Source: Neorhizobium alkalisoli
Lineage (GTDB): Bacteria > Pseudomonadota > Alphaproteobacteria > Rhizobiales > Rhizobiaceae
DNA length: 64,000 nt
Direction: 5' to 3'
Assembly (NCBI RefSeq): GCF_007829835.1
Contig: NZ_VIWP01000010.1
Location: forward strand, 62,001-126,000
The first letter of the stretch is position 1. Each line of letters begins with the position of its first letter. Below are positions 19,071-26,867 of this stretch, in pieces. The notes below the pieces were generated by a model. That model was given only the letters and a program-made list of their open reading frames with translations. It searched no databases and had not been told where the DNA came from. A program made the translations under genes and the position numbers.

Positions 19071-20198
19071 ATGCAGGAAAAGGATCAAAATCGACGTGAC
19101 GCTCGCAGCGCCGGAGATCGCCTGGTCGCCGGGCATGTCAGCGAAGACCCGTTTGCGGCGGCGTTCAAGGCCACGCGCATGCCGATGATCGTCACGGATC
19201 CCAGCCAAGCCGATAATCCCATCATCTTTTGCAACGAGGCATTCAGAAAGCTGACCGGTTACAGCGACGAGGAGATCATCGGCCGGAACTGTCGCTTTCT
19301 GCAGGGGCCTGAGACGGACCGGGAGACCGTCGCCAAAATCCGCGACAGCATCGCGGCAGGGCGGGATGTGGCTGTCGACATTCTGAACTACCGCAAGGAC
19401 GGCAGCACGTTCTGGAATGCCGTTTTCATCAGCCCCGTACGGGACGAAGCGGACAAGATCATCTATTTCTTTGCCTCCCAGCTTGATTTTACCACCGTCA
19501 AGAGCCGGGAAGCGGACCTTGCTGCGGCCCGCCATGAGGCCGAGGCCGAGGTCGCAAAGCATACCGCCAACCTTCGTGCCGCGCTGGATGCCCGCACACT
19601 GCTCGTCCACGAGGTCGATCATCGGGTGAAGAACAACCTCTTGACGATGGCCTCGATCGTCAAAATGCAGGCGCGGATTACCAAAGACGATCGGCAGAGG
19701 AACACACTCATGTCGGTCCTCAACAGGATTGAGGCTCTGAGCACGGTGCAGCGCAAGCTGTTCACGCTCGACGACGTCTCGAAATTCGATATGTCGGAAT
19801 TCACCCGCGAGCTGGTGACCGATCTGGTCGATGCCACCGGCCGCAAGGACATTCGCCTGTCTCTGGATCTCTCCCCGCTGCTCGTGCCGGCCGTCAAAGC
19901 GACGCCGCTGTCCTTGATCGTCAACGAGCTGGTCGGCGACGCCGTTCGCCGCGGATTGAGCGATGGCGGCGGCGACATCCATGTTGTCGTGCGGCGCCTG
20001 AACGGTCACTTCCTGATCCGTGTCGAAGACACGTCGGAACCCGTCGAGCCGGATAGCGAGAGCGCCCAACTCGGAAAAATGTTGCTTGAAGCGTCGGCCT
20101 TGCAGCTGGGCGCCGAAATCGAACGGAAACAGCACGGCCGAAAGACGGTCGTCGATGTGGTGCTGCTTGTCGGCGACCATCAGGAGAATACGCATTGA
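19071..20198 (+). CDS. LOV-domain blue-light sensor histidine kinase (LovK-like)
   Basis: A 375-residue soluble protein starting at the ATG at 19071 behind AGGA. Residues 25-135 form a LOV domain with the flavin-adduct motif GRNCRFLQG (photoactive Cys), NPIIFCNEAF at the start and VFISPVRDE in the core. A coiled-coil linker follows. The HisKA_2 phosphoacceptor is VHEVDHRVKNNLLTMASIVKMQ. The C-terminal ATPase keeps an N-box Asn (IVNELVGDA) and a RVEDTSEP segment but lacks clear glycine-rich G boxes, so ATP binding may be weak. The gene overlaps the receiver gene by four bases, like lovK-lovR of Caulobacter. Confidence 0.9.
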   Translation: MQEKDQNRRDARSAGDRLVAGHVSEDPFAAAFKATRMPMIVTDPSQADNPIIFCNEAFRKLTGYSDEEIIGRNCRFLQGPETDRETVAKIRDSIAAGRDVAVDILNYRKDGSTFWNAVFISPVRDEADKIIYFFASQLDFTTVKSREADLAAARHEAEAEVAKHTANLRAALDARTLLVHEVDHRVKNNLLTMASIVKMQARITKDDRQRNTLMSVLNRIEALSTVQRKLFTLDDVSKFDMSEFTRELVTDLVDATGRKDIRLSLDLSPLLVPAVKATPLSLIVNELVGDAVRRGLSDGGGDIHVVVRRLNGHFLIRVEDTSEPVEPDSESAQLGKMLLEASALQLGAEIERKQHGRKTVVDVVLLVGDHQENTH

Positions 20199-20620
20199 AA
20201 GTCATGATCGTCGAAGATGAAATGCTACTCGCCATGGAGCTTGAAAGCGAAGTGGAGATGGCGGGCCATCAGGTCACAGGTGTTGCCATGAGCAGCACCC
20301 AGGCACGCGAGCAAATCGGTGCTTCAAAGCCGGACTTTGCGTTTGTCGACATCCATCTCATGGACGGCCCGACCGGGATCGATGTCGGGCGCGAGCTGGC
20401 GGCTGCCGGCATCCCCTATGTCTTCGTCAGCGGAAACATCAAGCGGATCCCGCAGGATTTTGCCGGCGCGCTCGGTGCAATCGAAAAGCCCTACTCGATG
20501 AACGGCATGAAGAATGCGCTGGTCTATGTCTCGGCAATCATTCAGGGGGACGATAACGGTACCCCGCCAGCGAGCCTTGTCTTGGCTGAAGATGCAAATG
20601 TTGGCCGACGTTCTGCCTGA
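20195..20620 (+). CDS. Single-domain response regulator (LovR-like)
   Basis: A 141-residue receiver. Translation starts at TTG 20195, overlapping the kinase stop, or at ATG 20204. The acidic pocket is VEDE, the phosphoacceptor Asp is in FVDIHLMD, the Thr/Ser is in FVSGN, and the Lys is in EKPYS. There is no output domain, so it acts as a phosphate sink or by protein contact. LovR in Caulobacter damps the general stress pathway together with LovK. The same role is inferred here because EcfG-type promoters begin immediately downstream. Confidence 0.9.
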   Translation: MKVMIVEDEMLLAMELESEVEMAGHQVTGVAMSSTQAREQIGASKPDFAFVDIHLMDGPTGIDVGRELAAAGIPYVFVSGNIKRIPQDFAGALGAIEKPYSMNGMKNALVYVSAIIQGDDNGTPPASLVLAEDANVGRRSA

Positions 20621-20683
20621 ACGCCGGAGACGCAGTTAGTCCTGGGCGTGCCCTTTAAGTGCTCCGAGAGCGAGAATGAGATG

Positions 20684-20709
20684 GGAACAATCCGATGACC
20701 ACTCGGGTT
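20684..20709 (+). promoter_or_regulatory. EcfG-type promoter for DUF982 gene
   Basis: GGAAC at 20684-20688, then 18 bp to GTT at 20707-20709 (one base longer than most others in this window). The DUF982 start is 67 bp downstream. Confidence 0.6.
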
Positions 20710-20776
20710 ACTGATGGGCCTGTCCCTGCGATCGACCGATTGCTCGCTGTTAACAAACCTTTGCATTGGAAGATCG

Positions 20777-21016
20777 ATGACTGAACTTTGGGAATACCCT
20801 GTCGAGATCGCAACCGGCGCAGCCGGCGGTTTGAAATGCGTCAGGAATAGCCGAGAGGCGGTTGCTTCCTTGGCAACAGACTTCCCAAAAGGTGGCCCGG
20901 ATGCCAGCAAGGCCAAAAAAGCCTGCCTCAAAGCAGTGTCGGGTGTCATTCCAGGAGACAGCGCCGCGGCGGCTTTCAGAGTTGCCGCCAGAAGTGCCGG
21001 TCTCCTTCGGGAGTAA
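20777..21016 (+). CDS. DUF982 protein (first of three)
   Basis: A 79-residue protein starting MTELWEYPVEIATGAAGGLK. It follows the DUF982 pattern: a short beta hairpin with the PV motif, a helix with SREAVASLATDFP, a KKACLKAVSG helix and a C-terminal AAAAFRVAARSAG helix. DUF982 proteins are very common in Rhizobiaceae and have no known function; many lie beside stress genes. The ATG at 20777 is chosen because family similarity begins there. An EcfG-type promoter lies just upstream. Confidence 0.8.
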   Translation: MTELWEYPVEIATGAAGGLKCVRNSREAVASLATDFPKGGPDASKAKKACLKAVSGVIPGDSAAAAFRVAARSAGLLRE

Positions 21017-21046
21017 GCCGCGAAGGCATTCTCTCTGCCACTCACT

Positions 21047-21071
21047 GAAACAAATATTCGTGTTGCTAGTT
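21047..21071 (+). promoter_or_regulatory. Near-consensus EcfG-type promoter
   Basis: GAAAC-N16-AGTT (one mismatch from GGAAC in the -35), 30 bp upstream of the small gene at 21102. Its paralogue at 44836 carries the same GAAAC variant. Confidence 0.4.
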
Positions 21072-21101
21072 AACCCTTTTCCATCACAAGTGAGTAAAAC
21101 T

Positions 21102-21410
21102 ATGTCCGACAATAGCACCACCACGGTCCGCGCAATATTTGAAACGCACGAGGCAGCAGATCTCGCTATCGAGCATCTGGCCCAGAAGCATGGCATTCCC
21201 AGAGCTGATATTTTCGTTCAGGCGGCGCATGATGAAAACTCGGCTGGCTCGGCCCCATCGGGAGGAGACGTTTCATCGTCTGGACATGTACGAACGGATG
21301 CACCGCTCGCAGGTGATATTGAGATCTCGGTTGAAATTGCCGCAGACCGGTTGGCCGCTATTCAGCGCAGCATGGGTTATCTTGGGGCGATGAGGGTGTC
21401 GGGCCGGTGA
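21102..21410 (+). CDS. Small stress-type protein, paralogue of the gene at 44836
   Basis: A 102-residue soluble protein beginning MSDNSTTTVRAIFETHEAAD. The N-terminal half (a beta strand, then a helix LAIEHLAQKHGIPRADIFVQ) resembles the YflT/general-stress-17M fold, in which a strand and helix are followed by an I-F-V-Q strand. The middle is Ser/Gly-rich and the C-terminal half repeats a strand-helix unit (IEISVEIAADRLAAIQRSMG). The protein at 44836-45144 has the same length and is identical at a little over half of its positions. Function unknown; induction under stress is inferred from the promoter. Confidence 0.8.
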   Translation: MSDNSTTTVRAIFETHEAADLAIEHLAQKHGIPRADIFVQAAHDENSAGSAPSGGDVSSSGHVRTDAPLAGDIEISVEIAADRLAAIQRSMGYLGAMRVSGR

Positions 21411-22070
21411 CGTTAATCGGTAGCGTTGGTTCAAGTCAGCGGTTGCTCACTTGAAGTAGATGGTGAAGAGGTAGCACGAGTGATGAGTGGCGCGGACGGA
21501 TTTCAGATGACTTGGGACATAAGGTCGCCCGCGCTGCTACGGCCGGGGCGGCCCGCGATCGAGAGCGGCTACTTTTCAGAACATAACGTAGCTACAGGTC
21601 ACTGAGTGCTTTCCATGAAAGCATGTATTAACCTCCAACCTCCGAGTTTTGGCTACCCAGCTCCACGATCTTCCAGCCAGCCGGAAATCCCTGCCACTTT
21701 TCCTTCCATTTTTTTGCCAATCACCGATTTGCCGCGACAAATGTCGCTTTAGTCTTGCTCGCAGGGTCAAGGCGCCAGGCATTCGTCGCGAATGCCGCAG
21801 CCGTCTTCATCCATGGCGGAGTTAGGACGCTGGCGACAGCAGCAAACGCAAATGGCAGACTCTTTTTGATCGATGTAGTCCGGAGGCAAAATCTCAATGT
21901 CGGCTTCCGAAAACCTTACAGTCATTCCATCATGCATCCCAATGCTTCCAGAGCGAAATCGCGACTCGAAATAGGACCATATTTCAGACAAACAAGATGA
22001 CTCTGGGGAGCCGAAAAAATTTTCGACCGAGGTCTTGAACGACAAAATCTCAAAAACCAAATCGGGCAAC
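21411..22070. other. 660-bp stretch with no firm gene
   Basis: I see one weak minus-strand frame (21767-22069) and no repeats or promoter of note. The right edge runs into the Hsp20 leader. Confidence 0.4.
21767..22069 (-). CDS. Possible small protein (100 aa), low confidence
   Basis: The frame opens with TTG, without a ribosome site, and has a plausible composition: a hydrophobic and aromatic N-terminal half (SCLSEIWSYFESRF), an acidic segment IEILPPDY, and a Cys-rich patch CVCCCR near the C-terminus. An internal ATG at 21940 is an alternative start. It may be a gene remnant. No family recognised. Confidence 0.3.
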   Translation of the reverse strand: MPDLVFEILSFKTSVENFFGSPESSCLSEIWSYFESRFRSGSIGMHDGMTVRFSEADIEILPPDYIDQKESAICVCCCRQRPNSAMDEDGCGIRDECLAP

Positions 22071-22153
22071 GCCGACGGCCCAATGAGGGGGTCGGCTTAC
22101 CGAGGTGGCGGATTTCCCCCGCTTCCTTCCATGTTGCTTTACGGAGGATATGG
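22071..22153 (+). ncRNA. ROSE-like RNA thermometer in the hsp20 leader
   Basis: Three hairpins precede the start codon. The first pairs GCCGAC (22071) with GTCGGC across the GGCCCAATGAGGGG loop. The second is the GGCGG/CCGC hairpin around 22106-22122. The third (22129-22153) is diagnostic: CCATG pairs with the TATGG next to the start codon, and after one bulged U the UGCU of a UUGCU motif faces AGGA of the Shine-Dalgarno, including the G-G pair typical of ROSE. Melting at high temperature would free GGAGG. Rhizobial small heat-shock genes are known to carry such elements. The structure was drawn by eye. Confidence 0.7.
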
Positions 22154-22155
22154 TT

Positions 22156-22690
22156 ATGAGAACTGAACTTGATTTTGCCCCGCTCTATCGCTCTATCGCT
22201 CTATCGCTCTATCGCTCTATCGCTCTATCGCTCTATCGCTCTATCGCTCTATCGCTCGAGCATCGGCTTCGACCGCGTGTTCAATCTGCTCAGCAATACG
22301 CAGCGTCTCAACGCAATCGAGACCTGGCCGGCCTATGACATCGTCAAGATCGGTGAAAACGACTATCGCATCACGATGGCCGTGGCAGGTTTTGGCGAAG
22401 GCGATCTCGATATCACTCAGGAGCGCAATGTCCTGGTGATCAAAGGCGGGAAGGCCGAAGCGCTGCAGGGCGAATATCTCCACCGCGGCATCGCTGGTCG
22501 TTCCTTTGAGCGCAAGTTTGAGCTTGCCGATCATGTGAGGGTGGAAGGTGCCGATCTGAAGAACGGCCTGCTGACGATTGCCTTGAAGCGCGAGGTGCCC
22601 GAAGCCATGAAGCCGCGCAAGATCGAAATCGGCGTCGCTTCAGCCGCCGGCGAGCCGCTCCGGCTCGAAGCTGACCGCAAGGTCGCCTGA
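22156..22690 (+). CDS. Small heat-shock protein Hsp20, frame broken by an octamer repeat
   Basis: An alpha-crystallin chaperone that holds unfolding proteins. The native start is ATG 22156 (GGAGG at 22143), giving MRTELDFAPLYRS. The conserved domain (DIVKIGENDYRITMAVAGF to GLLTIALKREVPE) is one frame away and ends at 22690. Between them lies (CGCTCTAT)9. An unexpanded gene would have one unit, reading LYRSSIGFDRVF. Eight extra units add 64 bases, so translation from ATG leaves the frame and stops at 22338. The repeat has no stop in any frame. A TTG at 22169 is in frame with the chaperone domain and could give a weak product. Copy numbers of 1, 4, 7 or 10 would restore the ATG frame. Confidence 0.85.
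22181..22252 (+). repeat. Octanucleotide tandem repeat (CGCTCTAT)x9
   Basis: Nine perfect head-to-tail copies, followed by CGCTCGAG, a partly matching unit. Three units encode LYRSIALS in rotation in every frame. It sits near codon 9 of hsp20, so gain or loss of one unit changes the reading frame. Confidence 0.97.
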
Positions 22691-22724
22691 CCCGAACACC
22701 CAAGAAGAATTAGCGCTTGCTATC

Positions 22725-22748
22725 AGCCGGCCCGATCTGGGGCCGGCT
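22725..22748 (+). terminator. Hairpin after hsp20
   Basis: AGCCGGCCC pairs perfectly with GGGCCGGCT around a GATCTG loop, 35 bp after the hsp20 stop. The U-tract is weak (TTCAGTT). It may separate hsp20 from the DUF982 gene. Confidence 0.55.
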
Positions 22749-22788
22749 TCAGTTATCAGTCGGTATCGAGCAAACGAAGGAGGTTGCC

Positions 22789-23085
22789 ATGTTGCTCGCT
22801 CAATTTGACAAGCCCGTCTACGCACAGCGCCGGTATTTCGTGCAGGAGATCACCGGACTGGATGACGTATTCGATTTCCTTGACGAGTGGCCCAAGGAGA
22901 AGCGCAATCTCGCTTACGAGACCCTTGTCCGATATTGCCGTGAGGCGGCGAACGGTCATTGGCCGATCGACGCAGTCCGAGAGAACTTTCGAATTTTTCT
23001 GAAGCAGAACAACAAGCTCGCCGAGCTGGAAGAAGTCCCGCCTCATCTACGTCGTGATACGAGCGCGAAGATCGGCGGGGCGTAA
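22789..23085 (+). CDS. DUF982 protein (second of three)
   Basis: A 98-residue protein. The start at 22789 has a strong AAGGAGG site; an upstream in-frame start lacks one. The pattern FDKPVYAQ, a DDVFDFLDEWPKEKRNLAYE helix, CREAANGHWPIDAVRENF and FLKQNN matches DUF982. It is the next gene after hsp20 on the same strand, separated by a hairpin. Function unknown. Confidence 0.8.
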   Translation: MLLAQFDKPVYAQRRYFVQEITGLDDVFDFLDEWPKEKRNLAYETLVRYCREAANGHWPIDAVRENFRIFLKQNNKLAELEEVPPHLRRDTSAKIGGA

Positions 23086-23114
23086 CAGCCAGAAAAGCTG
23101 CGACAGTTTCAAAG

Positions 23115-23333
23115 CTAGTGGCCGGCGTAGATCCTGTGCATTGTCTCTGCGGCGGCCTGTTCAACAGGGATTTCGAAGAAAATCTCCGGGTTGCTTGCCA
23201 ACGCCTGAAACGTTCGCTCGATCAAGTCGTCTTTCTCTGGCCCTGCGAGATGGTAGCGCGCCGCGTAGCGGCCCAGCAGCGTTCTCAGTATGCGCATGTC
23301 GCTCGTGGAAAGACCCCGGCTCCCTCTTTTCAT
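23115..23333 (-). CDS. Small hypothetical protein (72 aa) resembling a sigma region-2 fragment
   Basis: The start at 23333 follows GGGAGGAAAAC. The sequence RTLLGRYAARYHLAGPEKDDLIERTFQAL looks like the first helices of sigma-70 region 2 (compare DADDLVQETFLRAL in ECF sigmas), but nothing corresponding to region 4 follows, so it cannot work as a sigma factor by itself. It could be a small conserved rhizobial protein of unknown role. The good ribosome site argues that it is expressed. Confidence 0.65.
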   Translation of the reverse strand: MKRGSRGLSTSDMRILRTLLGRYAARYHLAGPEKDDLIERTFQALASNPEIFFEIPVEQAAAETMHRIYAGH

Positions 23334-23564
23334 GTTTTCCTCCCTGATCTTACCGGTCTCGGAGGTCGCCCATACCAGCGCCTTCGATTATTCCGATGAG
23401 GCCCGAGATAATTTCGACAGCGTCTGAGATCAAGGAGCCTGCGCAATAGCAGCATGCCATTGGGCGCAAATGATAGCCGTCATCGCAGATGTGCACATGC
23501 GGTCTTCAAGATCTGGAGGGGCCACATCACGAAGTGAAAACTGCTGAAATGGATGCGGTCAGGT

Positions 23565-23819
23565 TCAGTCGGCATCCCGCGTAGTGGCTTCGGAGGAGGC
23601 GGAACCCAAAGCACCAGCGACAGACTTTGATCGCGGGGTTCGACGTGCCGCGAGATCATTGTATCGAGACCTGAGATCGGACATCTCATACTCGCCGCTG
23701 ATCCACAGCTCGACCCAAGCCAGGAACTCTGGGTCATCGTCGATAGGCGTGCCCCGCGACATCGCCTTGCTGCGAACCTGATCGAAAATCACTCGCCGTC
23801 TGTCGCTGTCGATCGCCAA
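23565..23819 (-). CDS. Small hypothetical protein (84 aa)
   Basis: A TTG start at 23819 follows GAGGAACTTGG. The protein is basic at the N-terminus (IDSDRRRVIFDQVRSKAMSR), then has a compact acidic/aromatic segment (DPEFLAWVELWISGEYEMSDLR) and a Ser/Ala-rich tail. Residues 1-60 look like a folded helical unit. No family recognised. It is 27 bp from the next gene on the same strand and may be co-transcribed with it. Confidence 0.65.
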   Translation of the reverse strand: MAIDSDRRRVIFDQVRSKAMSRGTPIDDDPEFLAWVELWISGEYEMSDLRSRYNDLAARRTPRSKSVAGALGSASSEATTRDAD

Positions 23820-23846
23820 TCCAAGTTCCTCGATAAGTCGGGGGCG

Positions 23847-24083
23847 CTAAAGGAAAACTGCGATCCCCTCCGTATTGACGACATAGATGAACTCTTCCCA
23901 TGCCTCATGAGCTGACGCAAAGGGTTCATTCCAGTCGGTGAGCTGGTCTTCTAGGCTTGTCACTTCCATCCGCCAATCATCTCCGCCTGAAGGGCGGAAG
24001 ATTTCCACAAGGACCGTGATCCCATTGTCGGTATAACGGCCAGAGAGTTCGGAACGTTCGGATAGCGGCTGACGCGGGTTCAT
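23847..24083 (-). CDS. Small hypothetical protein (78 aa)
   Basis: The frame extends further upstream, but protein-like sequence begins at the ATG at 24083 (MNPRQPLSERSELSGRYTDN). It continues with a beta-rich stretch (ITVLVEIFRPSGGDDWRMEV) and an acidic aromatic region (WNEPFASAHEAWEEFIYVV). This looks like a small beta-barrel-type domain. No strong ribosome site. No family recognised with confidence. Confidence 0.65.
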   Translation of the reverse strand: MNPRQPLSERSELSGRYTDNGITVLVEIFRPSGGDDWRMEVTSLEDQLTDWNEPFASAHEAWEEFIYVVNTEGIAVFL

Positions 24084-24304
24084 CGTGTCACTGAAGCTGT
24101 TTGTCTGTAGCGAAAGATAAGCTTGGCTCTTTCGGTTGCAAGGTGAATTCAAGCTGGAGCTGACTGATCGCGCCAGTGAGGCCGGGTATATGCGAAGATG
24201 GACAATTTGCCTCTGGCACTTTAGAGTTATTCTATCGTTCGCAGACTGATAGGGCGCGGACGGCTGGGAGATGATCCGCTCTTGCCCCAAGCAGGAGTGA
24301 ATCC

Positions 24305-26105
24305 GTGTCTGTCTCCATTGAAATCACTCCCGTCGAAATCGAAACCTCGAAAATCGCGACACCGCTATCGACGCTGAACAAGGCGATTGCGGCTATGGGT
24401 CGTGCCGAGAGCTTTGAAGACGTCGTTGAAACGCTGCGCGCGACCGCGCGATCGCTGATCGGATGCGACGGCATTGCCATTATCCGCCGCGACGGCGATT
24501 TCTGCCACTACATCGAGGAAGATGCGATTGGACCTTTGTGGAAGGGCCATAAGTTTCCCGTTTCAGCCTGTATCAGCGGCTGGGCGATGATCCATCGGCA
24601 AACGGTCATTGTTCCTGACGTGACAAAGGACGATCGAATTCCCTACGAGCTCTATGCGGGTACCTTCGTCAAATCCTTCGCGATGGCGCCAGTGCGTCTC
24701 GAAAATCCGATCGGCGCTATCGGAGTCTATTGGTCAAGGCCGTATTCGCCAGCCGACTGGGAAGTCGATGTGCTGGAAACGCTTGCGGGCGCAGCCGCCA
24801 TCGCGATCGAAAAGACCCGGGCAGTCCAGACCGTCGCCAGCTCCAGCAACCCCTCTGTCGTGGATAATGAGGAAAGCACGGAAGATTTTTCCAAGGATAT
24901 TGCATGCGTCGCCGGTATCGCCGCGGTCCCGACGATCCTCGATGTCGTTCTTCGCATGACGGGAATGGGCTTTGCTGCCGTCGCCAGGGTCACCGACGAT
25001 CGCTGGATAACCTGTCAGTCTCTCGACCATGTCGGCTTTGGCCTCAAGCCCGGCGACGAGCTGCCGGTCCAAAGCACGCTCTGCGACGAAATCCGCGGCC
25101 ATCGCCAGCCGATTGTCTTCGATGATGCCGCCGAGGAGCCGCTCTACTGCGACCACCATACGCCGCAGATCTACGGTCTTCGGAGCTATATCTCCGTTCC
25201 GATCATCCTGGCCAACGGCCAGTTTTTCGGGACGCTCTGCGCCATCGATCCCCATCCGGCCAAGGTCAACAACCCGCAGGTGATCGGCACCTTCAAGCTA
25301 TTTGCCGAGCTGATCGGCCACCACCTTTATTCAGACGAGCGCCTCAAGGTGACGGAAGCGCTGCTCCAACGCGAGAAGGGCCTGTCCGAGCTGCGCGAGC
25401 AATTCATCGCCGTTCTTGGCCATGACCTGCGCAATCCGATTGCCGCGATCGATGCCGGCACCTCGCGCCTCCTGAAGGAAGGCTGGACCGCCCGCAGCCC
25501 GCTCGTCCTGAAACTGATGAAGGGCTAGCATCTCGCGGATGATCGGGCTTGTCGACAACGTTATGGATCTGGCGAGAGCGCGGATGGGTGGAGGGATTAC
25601 CCTCGATCTGGCGGAGGACGATCTTGGCCTCACCCTGCGCCATGTCGTCGAGGAACTGCAGCTGGCTCATCCGGATCGGGAAATCGCTGTTTCTCTCGAT
25701 CTCCCGCCAGCACTTGCCGTCGACAAGCTGCGTCTTGCTCAGCTGTTTTCCAACCTGGTGTCGAATGCCATCACCCATGGCGTCGAAACTGAGCCCGTCA
25801 GGATCGTCGCCGGCCTGAATGGCGGAGTGCTGGAAGTGTCGGTTGCCAACGGCGGTCAGCCGATTTCGGAAGAGACGATTGCGCGACTTTTCCAACCATT
25901 TCGGCGTGGTGATCTGAGGCCGAGCATGCAGGGCCTGGGGCTCGGCCTGTTTATCGCCTCTGAGATTGCAACCGCTCATGGCGGGAAGATTGAGGTGAAT
26001 TCGGACGAGGTCGAAACCCGCTTTACCTTTCGCATGCCTTCGGGACCGGGAGGCCCTGAACGACCGCAACACGGGACATCTCAGATAAAGTCAGTGATTG
26101 AATGA
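24305..26105 (+). pseudogene. GAF-GAF sensor histidine kinase split by a one-base insertion
   Basis: The first frame (24305-25528, 407 residues) has a GAF domain at 25-170, a second GAF at 210-365 (PVQSTLCDEIRGHRQPIVFD, SYISVPIILANGQFFGTLCA) and a HisKA helix with the phosphoacceptor FIAVLGHDLRNPIAAI. It stops at TAG 25526. The next frame (25539-26105) holds the missing end: ARARMGGG, an N-box LVSNAITHG and a G-box GLGLGLFIASEI. Removing the T at 25526 restores KGSISRMIGLVDNV. So the kinase is split between its phosphoacceptor and ATPase domains and should be inactive unless the extra base is a sequencing error or is bypassed. Confidence 0.85.
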
Positions 26106-26165
26106 GCGACCGTCGTATGGATGCATTGGTTGCATACGCCATGTTATCGGGATTGGTGACAAGCG

Positions 26166-26456
26166 CTAAATGAATTCGCCGCTTGCGATTAACTCGTCGT
26201 CTGCCCGTCTTGCGTCGTCGTCGGCACATGCGGCTATAAAGTGCGGTCGGGAAATTTCCGGGTGAACTCCATTCGTGAGAGCGTGTTGACAAAGGTCGAC
26301 CGCTCGCCAGTAGATCGGGCCAGACCGATGGGTTAGGCGCTTCATGTGTCGCAGCGCATCCGCAGGCCCTGAAATTGATTTGGACAAAAGCGGCCCGTCG
26401 CCAACATAGACCGGTGACTGCCACCGTGCCGTAAATTCGATCGCTATGATACGCAT
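26166..26456 (-). CDS. DUF982 protein (third of three)
   Basis: A 96-residue protein. ATG 26456 is chosen because GGAGG sits eight bases upstream. The core WQSPVYVGDGPLLSKSISGP, then ADALRHMKRLTHRSGPIYWRA, CQHALTNGV and RPHFIAACADD, is a good DUF982 match. It is 48 bp downstream of the NolR-like gene on the same strand and may be in its transcription unit. Function unknown. Confidence 0.8.
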   Translation of the reverse strand: MRIIAIEFTARWQSPVYVGDGPLLSKSISGPADALRHMKRLTHRSGPIYWRAVDLCQHALTNGVHPEISRPHFIAACADDDARRADDELIASGEFI

Positions 26457-26504
26457 GCCATCCTCCATTCTAAACTGTCGATCAATGGTGTGCGTCCGCG
26501 ACAT

Positions 26505-26867
26505 CTATGCAAGGACAGTTTCTCGGACGGCCCTGTTATCGGGAAGACTGTGCGTTGGATCCTGAGATGGTGCTGTGCCAAATATTTCGGACAGAGCGTG
26601 CAACATCCGTCTGACTTCATCTGAATCGCATTTGTAAAAGACTGTTTGTGCATCTCGCCTGGTCTGCACCAGTTTTGCGCTCCTAAGCTTGCCAAGGTGC
26701 TGGGAGAGAGCGGACTGACTGAGGCCGGCCATGACGGCGAGCGAGCCAACCGAAATCTCTTCCCGGCTGATGATCTCAAGAATAAGCATTCGTTTGGCAT
26801 TGGCCATTGCTGCAAGGAGATTAGAGGCTTCCGCCAAGAATCCCTCGTGAGCCGGAACTGTAGGCAT
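26505..26867 (-). CDS. ArsR-family regulator, NolR-like
   Basis: A 120-residue winged-helix repressor; the ATG at 26867 is behind GGAG. The sequence LLAAMANAKRMLILEIISRE, then AVMAGLSQSALSQHLGKLRSAKLVQTRRDAQTVFY, closely follows rhizobial NolR, which represses nodulation and other genes. The metal-binding Cys pair of ArsR/SmtB sensors is absent, as in NolR. Targets cannot be deduced here. The close resemblance to NolR is recalled from the family, not computed. Confidence 0.82.
   Translation of the reverse strand: MPTVPAHEGFLAEASNLLAAMANAKRMLILEIISREEISVGSLAVMAGLSQSALSQHLGKLRSAKLVQTRRDAQTVFYKCDSDEVRRMLHALSEIFGTAPSQDPTHSLPDNRAVRETVLA

Noticed and set aside
19056..20195. 379-codon minus-strand frame opposite the LOV kinase
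   Set aside because: The plus strand carries a complete LOV-kinase; the minus frame has no family-like motif.
22181..22252. CRISPR-like array
   Set aside because: Units are contiguous eight-mers without spacers; this is a simple tandem repeat.
23115..23333. Functional ECF sigma factor
   Set aside because: Only a region-2-like helix is present and region 4 is absent; the length is 72 residues.
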